6,161 bases of DNA from Chloroflexota bacterium. GTDB lineage: Bacteria > Chloroflexota > Limnocylindria > QHBO01. A program made the position numbers and the translations under genes. Positions 1-5,040 of the stretch are shown piece after piece (within the stretch, counting starts at the first letter, position 1; every line of letters begins with the position of its first letter). Location of the stretch: NCBI GenBank assembly GCA_020848055.1, contig JADLBB010000294.1, positions 1-6,161 of the forward strand, in the 5' to 3' direction. The notes beneath the pieces are model-generated. The model saw only the letters and a list, made by a program, of their open reading frames with translations, was not told the DNA's origin and searched no databases.

Positions 1-241
1 ATGGCTTGCCCAGCACCAGCGGCCCGAGAAAGTCCTTGAGCAGATGCCAGCACGTCTCGGTCGTTTCCGGGCAATAGTAGGGGTCGGACGGGCTGGCGCA
101 CTCGCCCCAGCCGGTGACTCCCTCGTCTGTGGCGACTCGCACCAGGATGTGGTCGAGATAGGTCTTGCTGCTGGAGCTGGTCGTGAACGGGCGGATCAGG
201 TGCAGGCGCGCCAGTGTCAGGTCAATTCGCTCGATCCGCAT
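1..241 (-). CDS. o-succinylbenzoate synthase / N-succinylamino acid racemase-like enzyme (N-terminal part, cut by window edge)
   Basis: Only the first 80 residues are inside the window; the gene continues past base 1. The sequence opens MRIERIDLTLARLHLIRPF (residues 1-19), followed by a Ser/Thr-rich loop (20-27), the strand-turn DEGVTGWGEC (39-48) and a PYYCPETTETCWHLL helix (54-68). This is the capping domain of the MenC/NSAR branch of the enolase superfamily, where family members share the RPF...S loop, GWGEC and the YxPETTxTxWH pattern. The metal-binding barrel lies outside the window, so catalysis cannot be checked. Members either dehydrate SHCHC to o-succinylbenzoate in menaquinone synthesis or racemise N-succinyl amino acids; the two activities cannot be told apart here. 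The start is fixed by AGGAG at 249-253, seven bases before the ATG. A succinyltransferase-like GNAT on the same strand at 1601-2431 tilts the guess towards the racemase role. Family sure, function unsure. Confidence 0.88.
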   Translation of the reverse strand, partial: MRIERIDLTLARLHLIRPFTTSSSSKTYLDHILVRVATDEGVTGWGECASPSDPYYCPETTETCWHLLKDFLGPLVLGKP

Positions 242-248
242 GTCACTT

Positions 249-253
249 CTCCT
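249..253 (-). promoter_or_regulatory. Shine-Dalgarno site of the racemase-like gene
   Basis: The minus strand reads GCAGGAGAAGTGACATG. AGGAG lies seven bases before the ATG at 241-239, which fixes the start of the partial gene. Confidence 0.8.
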
Positions 254-282
254 GCATGAAAGCGGCGGCTGTCGCCTGGCGC

Positions 283-288
283 ATGATA
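283..288 (-). promoter_or_regulatory. Possible -10 box for the racemase-like gene
   Basis: The minus strand reads TATCAT here, close to TATAAT. It would place the transcript start near 276 and give a leader of about 35 nt. No recognisable -35 hexamer stands 16-18 bp upstream (the sequence there is CCGATC), so this is a weak call based on one hexamer and position. Confidence 0.25.
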
Positions 289-289
289 C

Positions 290-318
290 GTGATCCGGGC
301 CACGAGATCGGCTAGCAT
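290..318 (+). promoter_or_regulatory. Possible promoter for the mandelate-racemase-type gene
   Basis: GTGATC (290-295), a 17-bp spacer and TAGCAT (313-318) match 3/6 and 4/6 of the sigma-70 consensus. A start near 325 would place the whole nested repeat 323-493 in a 180-nt leader. It stands almost back to back with the possible minus-strand -10 at 283-288. Weak match, inferred mainly from position. Confidence 0.27.
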
Positions 319-322
319 GACG

Positions 323-493
323 GTGGGTGCTGGGTGTCGGGCGCTGATCGCCCGTCCCACCGTGTCCACCCCGCCCACCCCGTCCACTCCAGTGTACGTT
401 GGGCTGAGGGGTGGACACAGTGGACGCAGTGGACGCAGTGGACGGGGTGGACCAGCCCGGCCGACCAGCATCCAGCACACAGCACCCAGCAAA
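323..493. repeat. Composite nested inverted repeat of 7-nt and 9-nt tandem units
   Basis: Four blocks are arranged as a palindrome. Outer left, 323-346: 7-nt periodic units on the minus strand (plus strand TGCTGGG TGTCGGG CGCTG). Inner left, 353-388: four 9-nt units, consensus CCGTCCACC. Spacer, 389-409. Inner right, 410-454: five 9-nt units (GGTGGACAC, AGTGGACGC twice, AGTGGACGG, GGTGGACCA), the reverse complement of the left units. Outer right, 466-493: four 7-nt units (CAGCATC, CAGCACA, CAGCACC, CAGCAAA). The last unit runs into the AAAGGAGG ribosome binding site. The strand could fold into a stem of about 36 imperfect pairs from the 9-nt arrays, extended by the 7-nt arrays. No coding function is likely: reading through it gives only low-complexity tripeptides (WTQ). 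Whether it is a structured leader, a protein-binding array or a small mobile repeat is unknown. Confidence 0.8.
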
Positions 494-498
494 GGAGG
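491..498 (+). promoter_or_regulatory. Strong Shine-Dalgarno site that decides the GTG start at 505
   Basis: AAAGGAGG sits six bases before GTG 505-507. It selects this start over an in-frame codon at 334, which would add 57 residues of repeat-encoded low-complexity sequence. Confidence 0.85.
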
Positions 499-504
499 AC
501 GCCT

Positions 505-1587
505 GTGAAGATCACCGATGTCAAAGCCGTGTCCATCGACCTCGGTATGCCGGAGCGGCCCTATGGCGACGCCGGGTTGATGCGTCAGAAGCGCGTCTTC
601 GGCTATGTTGAGGTGTTCACCGACGAAGGCATCACCGGCTTCTGCCCCGGCGCGGCGACGCCCGCCGTCGTCGAGGGCGACCTCAAGCAGGTGCTGGTCG
701 GGCAGAACCCTTTGGAGATCGAGGGGCTGTGGACGCAGATGTTCCAGGGCTGGCGCCATCCCAAGATGGACGAGGCACTGACGATCTCCAAAGTCGACAT
801 CGCCATCTGGGACATCATCGGCAAGGCGCTCGGGCAACCGACATGGCGACTGCTCGGCGGCGCGAGGCAGCGGGTGCCGGCCTACGGAGCCGGTGGCATG
901 TACCAGGTTGGCAAGAGCATCGACGCGCTGGTGGCCGAGATGGTCGGCTTCGTCGAGGATGGCTTCGCCGCCGTCAAGATGAAGGTGGCCGGCGCGCCAC
1001 TCAAAGAGGACGTGGCGCGTGTGCGCGCCGTGCGCCAGGCAATCGGGCCGGACGTCGAGCTCATGCTCGACATCAACCACGCCTGCACCGTCTCCGAGGC
1101 GATTCTGCTGGCGCGCGCCGTCGAGGACCAGCGCATCCACTGGCTCGAGGAGCCAGTCGCCCCCTGGGACTACCGCGGCTGCGCCGAGGTGGCGCGGGCG
1201 CTCGATATCCCGGTCGCCACCGGCGAGAACGTGACGCTGCTGACGCCGTTCCGCGATCTGATCGACGCCCGCGCCGCCGACATCATCCAGGCCGACCCGC
1301 TCTATTGCGGCGGCCTGACCGAGTGGCGCAAGATCGCTGCCTACGCGCAGGCGCACAACTTGCCGATGGCGCCGCACGGCAATCCGCACATCGGCGCGCA
1401 CTGCGTCGCCGGCCTGCCCAATGGCCTGATCGTCGAAGTCGGGATGTATGCCGGGCGCAAGCCGGACCGGCCGCAAATCGTCGCGCCGCTGACCGTCGCG
1501 CAGGGTGTGCTGACGATGAGCGATGAGCCAGGCCACGGCCTGATCATCGACCGCGACGCCATCCGCTGGAACATGGAGCATCGCTGA
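505..1587 (+). CDS. Mandelate racemase/muconate lactonizing enzyme family protein (mandelate racemase subgroup, substrate unknown)
   Basis: 360 residues, full length for the family. An N-terminal capping domain (about 1-120, with DEGITGF at 40-46) precedes a TIM barrel carrying every mandelate-racemase-subgroup residue: KxK at K158/K160, metal ligands D189, E215 and E241, the D264-H291 dyad, and E311. Each lies six residues before its mandelate racemase counterpart (K164/K166, D195, E221, E247, D270, H297, E317), so the spacing of the whole active site is preserved. Such enzymes bind Mg2+, abstract the proton alpha to a carboxylate, and racemise or dehydrate hydroxy or sugar acids in the cytoplasm. 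The sequence does not name the substrate; an acid-sugar dehydratase or hydroxyacid racemase are both possible. The start is GTG 505, supported by AAAGGAGG at 491-498. The gene is divergent from the racemase-like gene and ends 13 bases from the convergent GNAT. Fold and subgroup are certain, reaction unknown. Confidence 0.95.
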   Translation: MKITDVKAVSIDLGMPERPYGDAGLMRQKRVFGYVEVFTDEGITGFCPGAATPAVVEGDLKQVLVGQNPLEIEGLWTQMFQGWRHPKMDEALTISKVDIAIWDIIGKALGQPTWRLLGGARQRVPAYGAGGMYQVGKSIDALVAEMVGFVEDGFAAVKMKVAGAPLKEDVARVRAVRQAIGPDVELMLDINHACTVSEAILLARAVEDQRIHWLEEPVAPWDYRGCAEVARALDIPVATGENVTLLTPFRDLIDARAADIIQADPLYCGGLTEWRKIAAYAQAHNLPMAPHGNPHIGAHCVAGLPNGLIVEVGMYAGRKPDRPQIVAPLTVAQGVLTMSDEPGHGLIIDRDAIRWNMEHR

Positions 1588-1600
1588 GGCGAGCAGCCGG

Positions 1601-2431
1601 TTACCCGGCGGCACGATCCGCCGCCGGCTCCAGGACATAGAAGCAGCGCCGGCCAGTCGGACCATCTTCGCGGTGGAAGCCGGTGGCGCGGTAGCCGGCG
1701 GCAAAGGCGGCCTGGAAGGCGGCTCGCACCGCCAGTTGCCACTGCGCCGCGCGGGCCGGGTCTTCCATCCGCAACTGCCCCGTGGCGGCCGGGATCTCCA
1801 GCAAGCACGGCGTCGCGGCACGTGTCCCCAGCGGCGCCAGGTCGGGATGCGGTCCGTCGCTGCGCGTGACGATGAGCAGTGGCAACTCCCGCGTAGCGTG
1901 CACGGGGACCTGCGTGGCCGTGCGCGGCTCGGTCGCCCATTCGACGATTAGCCGATCAGTGGCGGCGCCGGCATTGAGCGTGTCGGTGCGTGAACCGTAC
2001 ATATCGACAACGTAGTGACCGCTGGTGGCGGCCAGCCGCGCCAGGTTGAAATGCGCGTTGCCCGCCTGCAGCGGGTCGAAGGCCCAGGCCAGCAGCGCCA
2101 GCCCCTCGGCCCGGGCGAACGCCCACTGCACCATCTTCAACTGATGGCCGATGCCGAGGCTCTGGTACTCGGGCACCACGCCGGTGAGCTGCGAGTAGAG
2201 ACAGAGCCGGCCGGCGCTGCGGCCTAGAAAGGCAAATGACAGGCCGACCGCCTCACCGTCCGTCCGGAACGCACCAAGCACCAGACCGCCATGCAACTGC
2301 GCGCCGACCATCGTCGCCACTGGCACGATGTAGCCGTCGGCGGTGATGCCCCAGGCACGGCGCTGGGCCACTTGTAGCGCCTGGTAGTCCGCCACCGTGG
2401 CGGCGCGGCGAATGGTGATCTCATCGTCCAT
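1601..2431 (-). CDS. COG3375-type GNAT family acyltransferase
   Basis: 276 residues. The N-terminal half (about 5-150) is a GNAT fold with the acyl-CoA pyrophosphate loop QSLGIG at 90-95 (Q-x-x-G-x-G), followed by WAFDPLQAGNAHFNL at 116-130 and YVVDMYG at 140-146. The last two blocks are what I recognise as the signature of the COG3375 'predicted GNAT acetyltransferase' group (WtfDPLq..NAhlN). The C-terminal 125 residues form a second region with no motif I can name. The acyl group and acceptor are not shown by the sequence. In known amino-acid salvage loci a GNAT succinylates D-amino acids for an NSAR enzyme; an NSAR/MenC-like gene is on the same strand at 1-241, so that role is possible, but the two are separated by a gene on the other strand. 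The start ATG 2431 has AGGGA seven bases upstream. Family confident, substrate inferred. Confidence 0.9.
   Translation of the reverse strand: MDDEITIRRAATVADYQALQVAQRRAWGITADGYIVPVATMVGAQLHGGLVLGAFRTDGEAVGLSFAFLGRSAGRLCLYSQLTGVVPEYQSLGIGHQLKMVQWAFARAEGLALLAWAFDPLQAGNAHFNLARLAATSGHYVVDMYGSRTDTLNAGAATDRLIVEWATEPRTATQVPVHATRELPLLIVTRSDGPHPDLAPLGTRAATPCLLEIPAATGQLRMEDPARAAQWQLAVRAAFQAAFAAGYRATGFHREDGPTGRRCFYVLEPAADRAAG
1605..1627. terminator. Stem-loop between two convergent genes, possible terminator
   Basis: CCGGCGGC (1605-1612), loop ACGATCC, GCCGCCGG (1620-1627): eight perfect G-C pairs, starting 17 bases after the stop of the mandelate-racemase-type gene and lying inside the 3' end of the GNAT. 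No T-tract follows, so it is not a classical intrinsic terminator; in such GC-rich DNA an 8-bp stem can also arise by chance. Confidence 0.25.
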
Positions 2432-2482
2432 CAGCGGTTCCCTGCGCCGGACCGCGCGCTGATAGGCGGCCGCGCATCCGCC

Positions 2483-2491
2483 AGTCTACCA
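2483..2491 (-). promoter_or_regulatory. Possible extended -10 promoter of the GNAT gene
   Basis: The minus strand reads TGGTAGACT, an extended -10 (TGn) followed by TAGACT. It would start a transcript near 2476 with a leader of about 45 nt. No good -35 hexamer is visible, which extended -10 promoters can tolerate. Pattern match only. Confidence 0.35.
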
Positions 2492-2558
2492 GAGTCGACC
2501 GGCATCGCACGGCGCCCCGCTGTGTTCACGCCCGGTGGATTCTGGATTCAGCACAGCG

Positions 2559-2587
2559 TTGACCGGCAGGCAGCGGCCTGTTAGGCT
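2559..2587 (+). promoter_or_regulatory. Sigma-70-type promoter for the CAP-mobA-cupin operon
   Basis: TTGACC (2559-2564), a 17-bp spacer, then TAGGCT (2582-2587): five of six -35 positions match, with optimal spacing and the key T-A...T of the -10. Transcription would begin near 2594. This excludes the in-frame GTG at 2535 as the start of the downstream gene and leaves ATG 2610 or GTG 2676. Confidence 0.5.
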
Positions 2588-2665
2588 GCTGCTCAGGCCG
2601 GTAGCCGGGATGGCTGCTGACGTGCCGGGCGGATCGCCTCTGCGCGGGGTCATCGCCGTGGTTGG

Positions 2666-2670
2666 AAGGA
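2666..2670 (+). promoter_or_regulatory. Shine-Dalgarno site supporting GTG 2676
   Basis: GGAAGGA lies just before the GTG, with AAGGA at 2666-2670 and a five-base spacer. The competing ATG at 2610 has no purine-rich site in front of it (AGCCGGG), which is why the GTG start is preferred. Confidence 0.55.
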
Positions 2671-2675
2671 TCCTG

Positions 2676-3239
2676 GTGCGCGCCGATAGCGCGGCGTGGC
2701 CGTTGAATGGGCTGCATTGGGCACGCCCCGGCCGCTCGGCCTGGCGGCTGGGGCGGCGACAACTAGTCACCGGTCTGGCGGCGGCGACGGCGCTGGTCGA
2801 CCCACGACTGGTCGCGGGTGAGTCGGCGCCTGACCCGCACGACCTGGCTAGCGCCGTCCTCGACGCGGTCAATGCGTTCCGGATCACCCAGGACCGCGAG
2901 CCGCTCACGCTGTCGCCCGGCTTGCAGGCCGCCGCCCAGGCGCACGCCGACGACATGGCCCGCAACGACTTTGTGGCGCACACCAGCAGCGATGGGACGA
3001 GCGCGGTCGAGCGCATCCGCCGCTACTATCCCTACAATACCTGGCTCGGCGAGAACGTTGCCGCCGGCTTCACCAATGCGGCCGCTGTTGTTGCCGGCTG
3101 GCAGGCATCGCCGCGTCACCGTGAGGGCTTGCTGATGGTCGAGTTTCGCGCCGCCGGCGTGGGCGTGGCCGTCAGCGAGCAGTCGCGCTATCGTTGGTTC
3201 TGGACCTGTGACCTGGGTGGCGAGCAGGACGGGGTATGA
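2676..3239 (+). CDS. Secreted CAP-domain (SCP/YkwD-like) protein with likely Tat signal peptide
   Basis: 187 residues from GTG 2676. Residues 1-25 are a polar n-region, then GRRQLVTGLAAATALV (26-41) looks like a twin-arginine signal (RR at 27-28 before a hydrophobic stretch), with likely cleavage near VAGESA (46-51). The CAP domain fills 55-182: AHADDMARNDFVAHTSSDG (89-107), GENVA (125-129), GW (141-142), SPRHR (145-149), AAGVGVA (159-165) and the final RWFWTCDLGG (173-182). The cavity residues of the bacterial YkwD-type group are visible as H102, E126 and H148. CAP proteins of bacteria are secreted or cell-surface and their biochemical role is mostly unknown. The start is uncertain: ATG 2610 would add 22 residues and GTG 2535 would add 47. 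The gene's stop overlaps the next start by four bases, so the two are probably translated together. Confidence 0.88.
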   Translation: MRADSAAWPLNGLHWARPGRSAWRLGRRQLVTGLAAATALVDPRLVAGESAPDPHDLASAVLDAVNAFRITQDREPLTLSPGLQAAAQAHADDMARNDFVAHTSSDGTSAVERIRRYYPYNTWLGENVAAGFTNAAAVVAGWQASPRHREGLLMVEFRAAGVGVAVSEQSRYRWFWTCDLGGEQDGV

Positions 3240-3865
3240 TAGCAGCGCCGGCAGCACGGGCAACGCTGGGCGGCATTATCCTGGCCGGGGGGCAGAGCCG
3301 GCGCATGGGGCGGACCAAGGCGCTGCTCCGCCTCACCCCGGACGGCCCGACCCTGATCGAGCGCGTCGTCGCCGCGCTGCGCATCATCGCGAGCGAGATC
3401 GTCGTTGTCACCGACCGGCCGGAGGAGGTCGCCTTCCTCGGCTGCCGCACGACGGGCGACCTGTATCCCGGCCTGGGGCCGCTCGCCGGCCTCCACGCCG
3501 GTCTGACCGCACTAACCGCCGATCACGGCCTCGCTGTCGCCTGCGACATGCCGTTCCTCAGCCCTGTGCTGCTGGCGGCGATGGCCGCCGAGCCGCGCGA
3601 CTATGACGTGCTGATCCCCCGCCGCGCCTCCGGCGACCTGGAGACCCTACACGCGATCTACAGCCGCGCCTGCCTGGCCCCGATGGCCGCGCAGCTGCAA
3701 GCCGGCGGCGGCCGCCTCGTCGGCTTCCTGCCTTACGTTCGCGTGCGCCCACTGGACGAGCCATGGCTGCGGCAGTATGATCCGGACCTGCGCGCGTTCG
3801 ACAATCTCAACACGCCCGACGAGTTCGACGCCGCCCGCGCCCAGCCCCGACTACCGCACAACTGA
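3236..3865 (+). CDS. mobA: MobA-like nucleotidyltransferase (molybdenum cofactor guanylyltransferase family)
   Basis: 209 residues, about the usual MobA size. The N-terminus carries the nucleotide-binding loop GGIILAGGQSRRMGRTKA (12-29), with LAGGxSxRMGxxK as the family signature. GDLYPGLGPLAGLHAGL (74-90) matches the guanine/pterin side of the site, and VACDMPFLSP (101-110) holds the metal-binding Asp104. The end has the typical FDNLNTPDEFDAA pattern. MobA transfers GMP from GTP to Mo-molybdopterin to make the bis-guanine dinucleotide cofactor in the cytoplasm. Related CTP-using MocA/MobA-like enzymes share these motifs, so nucleotide choice is inferred. The ATG overlaps the CAP gene's stop (ATGA at 3236-3239) and AGGA lies upstream within that gene, suggesting translational coupling. 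No other molybdenum cofactor gene or molybdoenzyme is nearby, so its partner is unclear. Confidence 0.88.
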   Translation: MIAAPAARATLGGIILAGGQSRRMGRTKALLRLTPDGPTLIERVVAALRIIASEIVVVTDRPEEVAFLGCRTTGDLYPGLGPLAGLHAGLTALTADHGLAVACDMPFLSPVLLAAMAAEPRDYDVLIPRRASGDLETLHAIYSRACLAPMAAQLQAGGGRLVGFLPYVRVRPLDEPWLRQYDPDLRAFDNLNTPDEFDAARAQPRLPHN

Positions 3866-3905
3866 CCCCCGTCCCACTAGCTCTATTGGCTCTACTGGAG
3901 GCGCC

Positions 3906-4274
3906 ATGTACGTGTTGCGGCAAGACGAGCCGGAACCGACGTCGATCTGGACCGACCGCATGCGCGGCGGTTACGCGCGCTGGGAGCCGGGCTTCGAGTG
4001 CGATTATCACTGCCACCAGGATGCCGAGGAGGTGTTCGTCTTCCTGGCCGGCCAGTGCGAGATCACGGTCGAGGGCGAGACACGCCTGTGCGGCCCGGGC
4101 GAGACCGTCTACACCACTCCGGACCAGCGCCACAAGCTGAAGGCGGTCGGCCCGGTGCCGCTGGAGATGTTCCTCGTCGTGGCGCCGAACCACAGCCCGA
4201 CGCACACCATCACCCGGCCCGACGGCAGCGTCGTCAACCACGACCGAACAGTGCCGAAGAAGCGGCTACCGTAG
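3906..4274 (+). CDS. Small single-domain cupin
   Basis: 122 residues forming one cupin barrel. Motif 1 is complete: the metal-binding HxHxxxE is H35, H37 and E41, followed by EVFVFLAGQCEITVEGE (42-58), with the conserved Gly at 49. Motif 2 reads PGETVYTTPDQRHKL (64-78), with H76 as the fourth metal ligand. Such short cupins bind Fe, Mn, Ni or Zn and act as dioxygenases, isomerases, or sugar or ligand-binding proteins; nothing here selects a substrate. The start ATG 3906 has GGAGG at 3897-3901, four bases before it. An in-frame upstream codon at 3777 lies inside mobA and would add low-complexity residues, so it was not used. It begins 40 bases after mobA and is probably the last gene of the operon, since a 214-bp repeat-rich gap follows. 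Confidence 0.9.
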   Translation: MYVLRQDEPEPTSIWTDRMRGGYARWEPGFECDYHCHQDAEEVFVFLAGQCEITVEGETRLCGPGETVYTTPDQRHKLKAVGPVPLEMFLVVAPNHSPTHTITRPDGSVVNHDRTVPKKRLP

Positions 4275-4301
4275 CTGGGCGCCGGCAAAGGGTAGGTGGC
4301 G

Positions 4302-4328
4302 CCGGTCCACGCCGTCTACCGCGTCCAC
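4302..4328 (+). repeat. Three 9-nt GTCCAC-type units
   Basis: CCGGTCCAC, GCCGTCTAC and CGCGTCCAC run in tandem. They share the nnnGTCCAC core and 9-nt period with the arrays at 353-388 and (inverted) 410-454. A weak partial complement (GGTAGGTGG) sits just upstream at 4291-4299. Confidence 0.6.
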
Positions 4329-4331
4329 CCA

Positions 4332-4419
4332 TCACGCCGGCGCACGCCGGGGTCCAGGCCCGCACCGGTGGCAGGCGCGTTGCACCGGTGCCCCTGGATG
4401 CCGGCTTTCGCCGGCATGA
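4332..4419. repeat. Nested palindromic intergenic element (GCCGGC type)
   Basis: Two 27-nt arms, 4332-4358 and 4393-4419, are inverted copies with five mismatches. Each arm is itself a small hairpin: the right one is ATGCCGGC-TTTC-GCCGGCAT (4398-4417) with eight perfect pairs, the left one GCCGG around GCGCA. Between the arms, GCACCGGTG (4362-4370) and CACCGGTGC (4383-4391) form an inner inverted repeat around a 12-nt loop. Hairpins of the type CTGGATGCCGGCTTTCGCC recur as dispersed intergenic repeats in other bacteria, which suggests a REP- or MITE-like element. It lies in the gap after the cupin and could also end that transcript. Confidence 0.65.
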
Positions 4420-4441
4420 GTACCGGCGTGCCGGTACTCAT
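4416..4441. repeat. Perfect 12-bp inverted repeat with 2-nt centre
   Basis: ATGAGTACCGGC (4416-4427), GT, GCCGGTACTCAT (4430-4441). The arms pair without a mismatch. It shares its first two bases with the preceding hairpin, so the two stems are stacked or alternative. It could be a terminator stem without a T-tract, an operator for a dimeric regulator, or part of the same repeat element. Confidence 0.6.
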
Positions 4442-4451
4442 CTCTGTTCCT

Positions 4452-4472
4452 CAGCATCCAGCACCCAGCATC
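4452..4472 (+). repeat. Three CAGCAYC 7-nt repeats leading into the ribosome binding site
   Basis: CAGCATC, CAGCACC and CAGCATC run in tandem, followed at once by CCAAAAGGAG. The same unit, in the same orientation and at nearly the same distance from a Shine-Dalgarno site, stands at 466-493 before the mandelate-racemase-type gene. Confidence 0.7.
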
Positions 4473-4488
4473 CCAAAAGGAGCGCCCG

Positions 4489-5013
4489 ATGACCGATCCG
4501 TCGCCGTTGCCGCCCGACCACCTCAACGAGATCGGCGTCCTGAAGCGCCGCGAGATCGAGGCGCGCATCCTCGGCCCGATGCTGGAGGCGCTCGGCCAGG
4601 AGTTCGGCCACGACCGCGTCCGCCAGATCGCCCGCGACACAATCGTGGCGCTCGCGCGCCAGCAGGGCGACCAGCTCGCGGCGGCGATGGGCGGCCGGTC
4701 GCTGGCGCACCTGGCCGACTCGATGGACAACTGGACCCGTGACGACGCCCTGCGCATCGACGTGCTGCAGCAGAACGAGGAGACATTCAGCTTCAATGTC
4801 ACGCGCTGCCGCTACGCCGACATGTATCGCGCACTCGGCCTGGGCGACCTGGGGGCGCTGCTGTCGTGCAACCGCGATTACGCGCTGGTCGAGGGGTTCA
4901 GCCCTGAGGCCGAGCTGACGCGCACTCAGACGATCATGCAAGGCGCAACGCACTGCGACTTCCGCTACCGGCTCCGGCGCCCCAAAGCCGGCGACCGCAC
5001 GCCACCGGCCTGA
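4489..5013 (+). CDS. L-2-amino-thiazoline-4-carboxylic acid (ATC) hydrolase family protein
   Basis: 174 residues, soluble, no signal peptide. An alpha-helical N-terminal half (about 12-80) leads to a conserved C-terminal block: RCRYADMYRALGL (106-118), LLSCNRDYALVEGF (124-137), LTRTQTIMQGATHCDFRYR (143-161). This block, with Cys107, Cys127, Asn128, Asp130, Glu135 and the closing HCDFRY, is what I recognise as the ATC hydrolase family (Pfam ATC_hydrolase). The founding enzyme opens the thiazoline ring of L-ATC to N-carbamoyl-L-cysteine, which an amidohydrolase then converts to cysteine. No carbamoyl-cysteine hydrolase is in the window, and most family members are untested, so the substrate here may differ. 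Start ATG 4489 has AAAAGGAG at 4475-4482, six bases away. It stands 214 bp after the cupin behind a repeat-rich leader and probably has its own promoter, which I could not identify. Confidence 0.85.
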   Translation: MTDPSPLPPDHLNEIGVLKRREIEARILGPMLEALGQEFGHDRVRQIARDTIVALARQQGDQLAAAMGGRSLAHLADSMDNWTRDDALRIDVLQQNEETFSFNVTRCRYADMYRALGLGDLGALLSCNRDYALVEGFSPEAELTRTQTIMQGATHCDFRYRLRRPKAGDRTPPA

Positions 5014-5040
5014 CACGCCGCGGGTACGTCACTCGGCCGG
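5005..5040. terminator. Possible bidirectional stem-loop between convergent genes
   Basis: CCGGCC (5005-5010) pairs with GGCCGG (5035-5040); inside, TGAC (5011-5014) can pair with GTCA (5028-5031), leaving CTC bulged. The stem spans both stop codons of the convergent ATC hydrolase-type and PIG-L genes. There is no T-tract on either side, so termination is a guess from position. Confidence 0.3.

Noticed and set aside
353..454. Possible CRISPR array
   Set aside because: The units are 9 nt with no spacers and are arranged as inverted arrays; no cas gene is present.
334..504. In-frame N-terminal extension of the mandelate-racemase-type gene, with WTQ tripeptide repeats
   Set aside because: The tripeptides come from the 9-nt DNA repeats. 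The family normally starts at the MKITDVK-like segment, and a strong AAAGGAGG precedes GTG 505.
729..1526. A 265-codon open frame on the plus strand inside the mandelate-racemase-type gene
   Set aside because: Arg/Ala-rich shifted frame with no ribosome binding site or family motif; a typical shadow in high-GC DNA.
217..1821. A 534-codon open frame on the minus strand, antisense to the mandelate-racemase-type gene
   Set aside because: It is a mirror frame of a GC-rich gene. The plus strand encodes a complete active site with family-exact spacing, while the antisense product is Arg/Asp/His-rich, has no recognisable domain, and overlaps the 3' end of the GNAT gene.
2486..3263. Minus-strand open frames opposite the CAP gene
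   Set aside because: They are compositional shadows; the plus frame holds the full set of CAP motifs in order.
3777..3905. In-frame N-terminal extension of the cupin
   Set aside because: It overlaps the end of mobA, is Thr/Ser/Pro-rich with no motif, and the ATG at 3906 has its own GGAGG.
4296..4742. Open frame across the repeat region and the start of the ATC hydrolase-type gene
   Set aside because: The product is Arg/Pro-rich, derives largely from palindromic repeats, and is out of frame with a well-supported gene.
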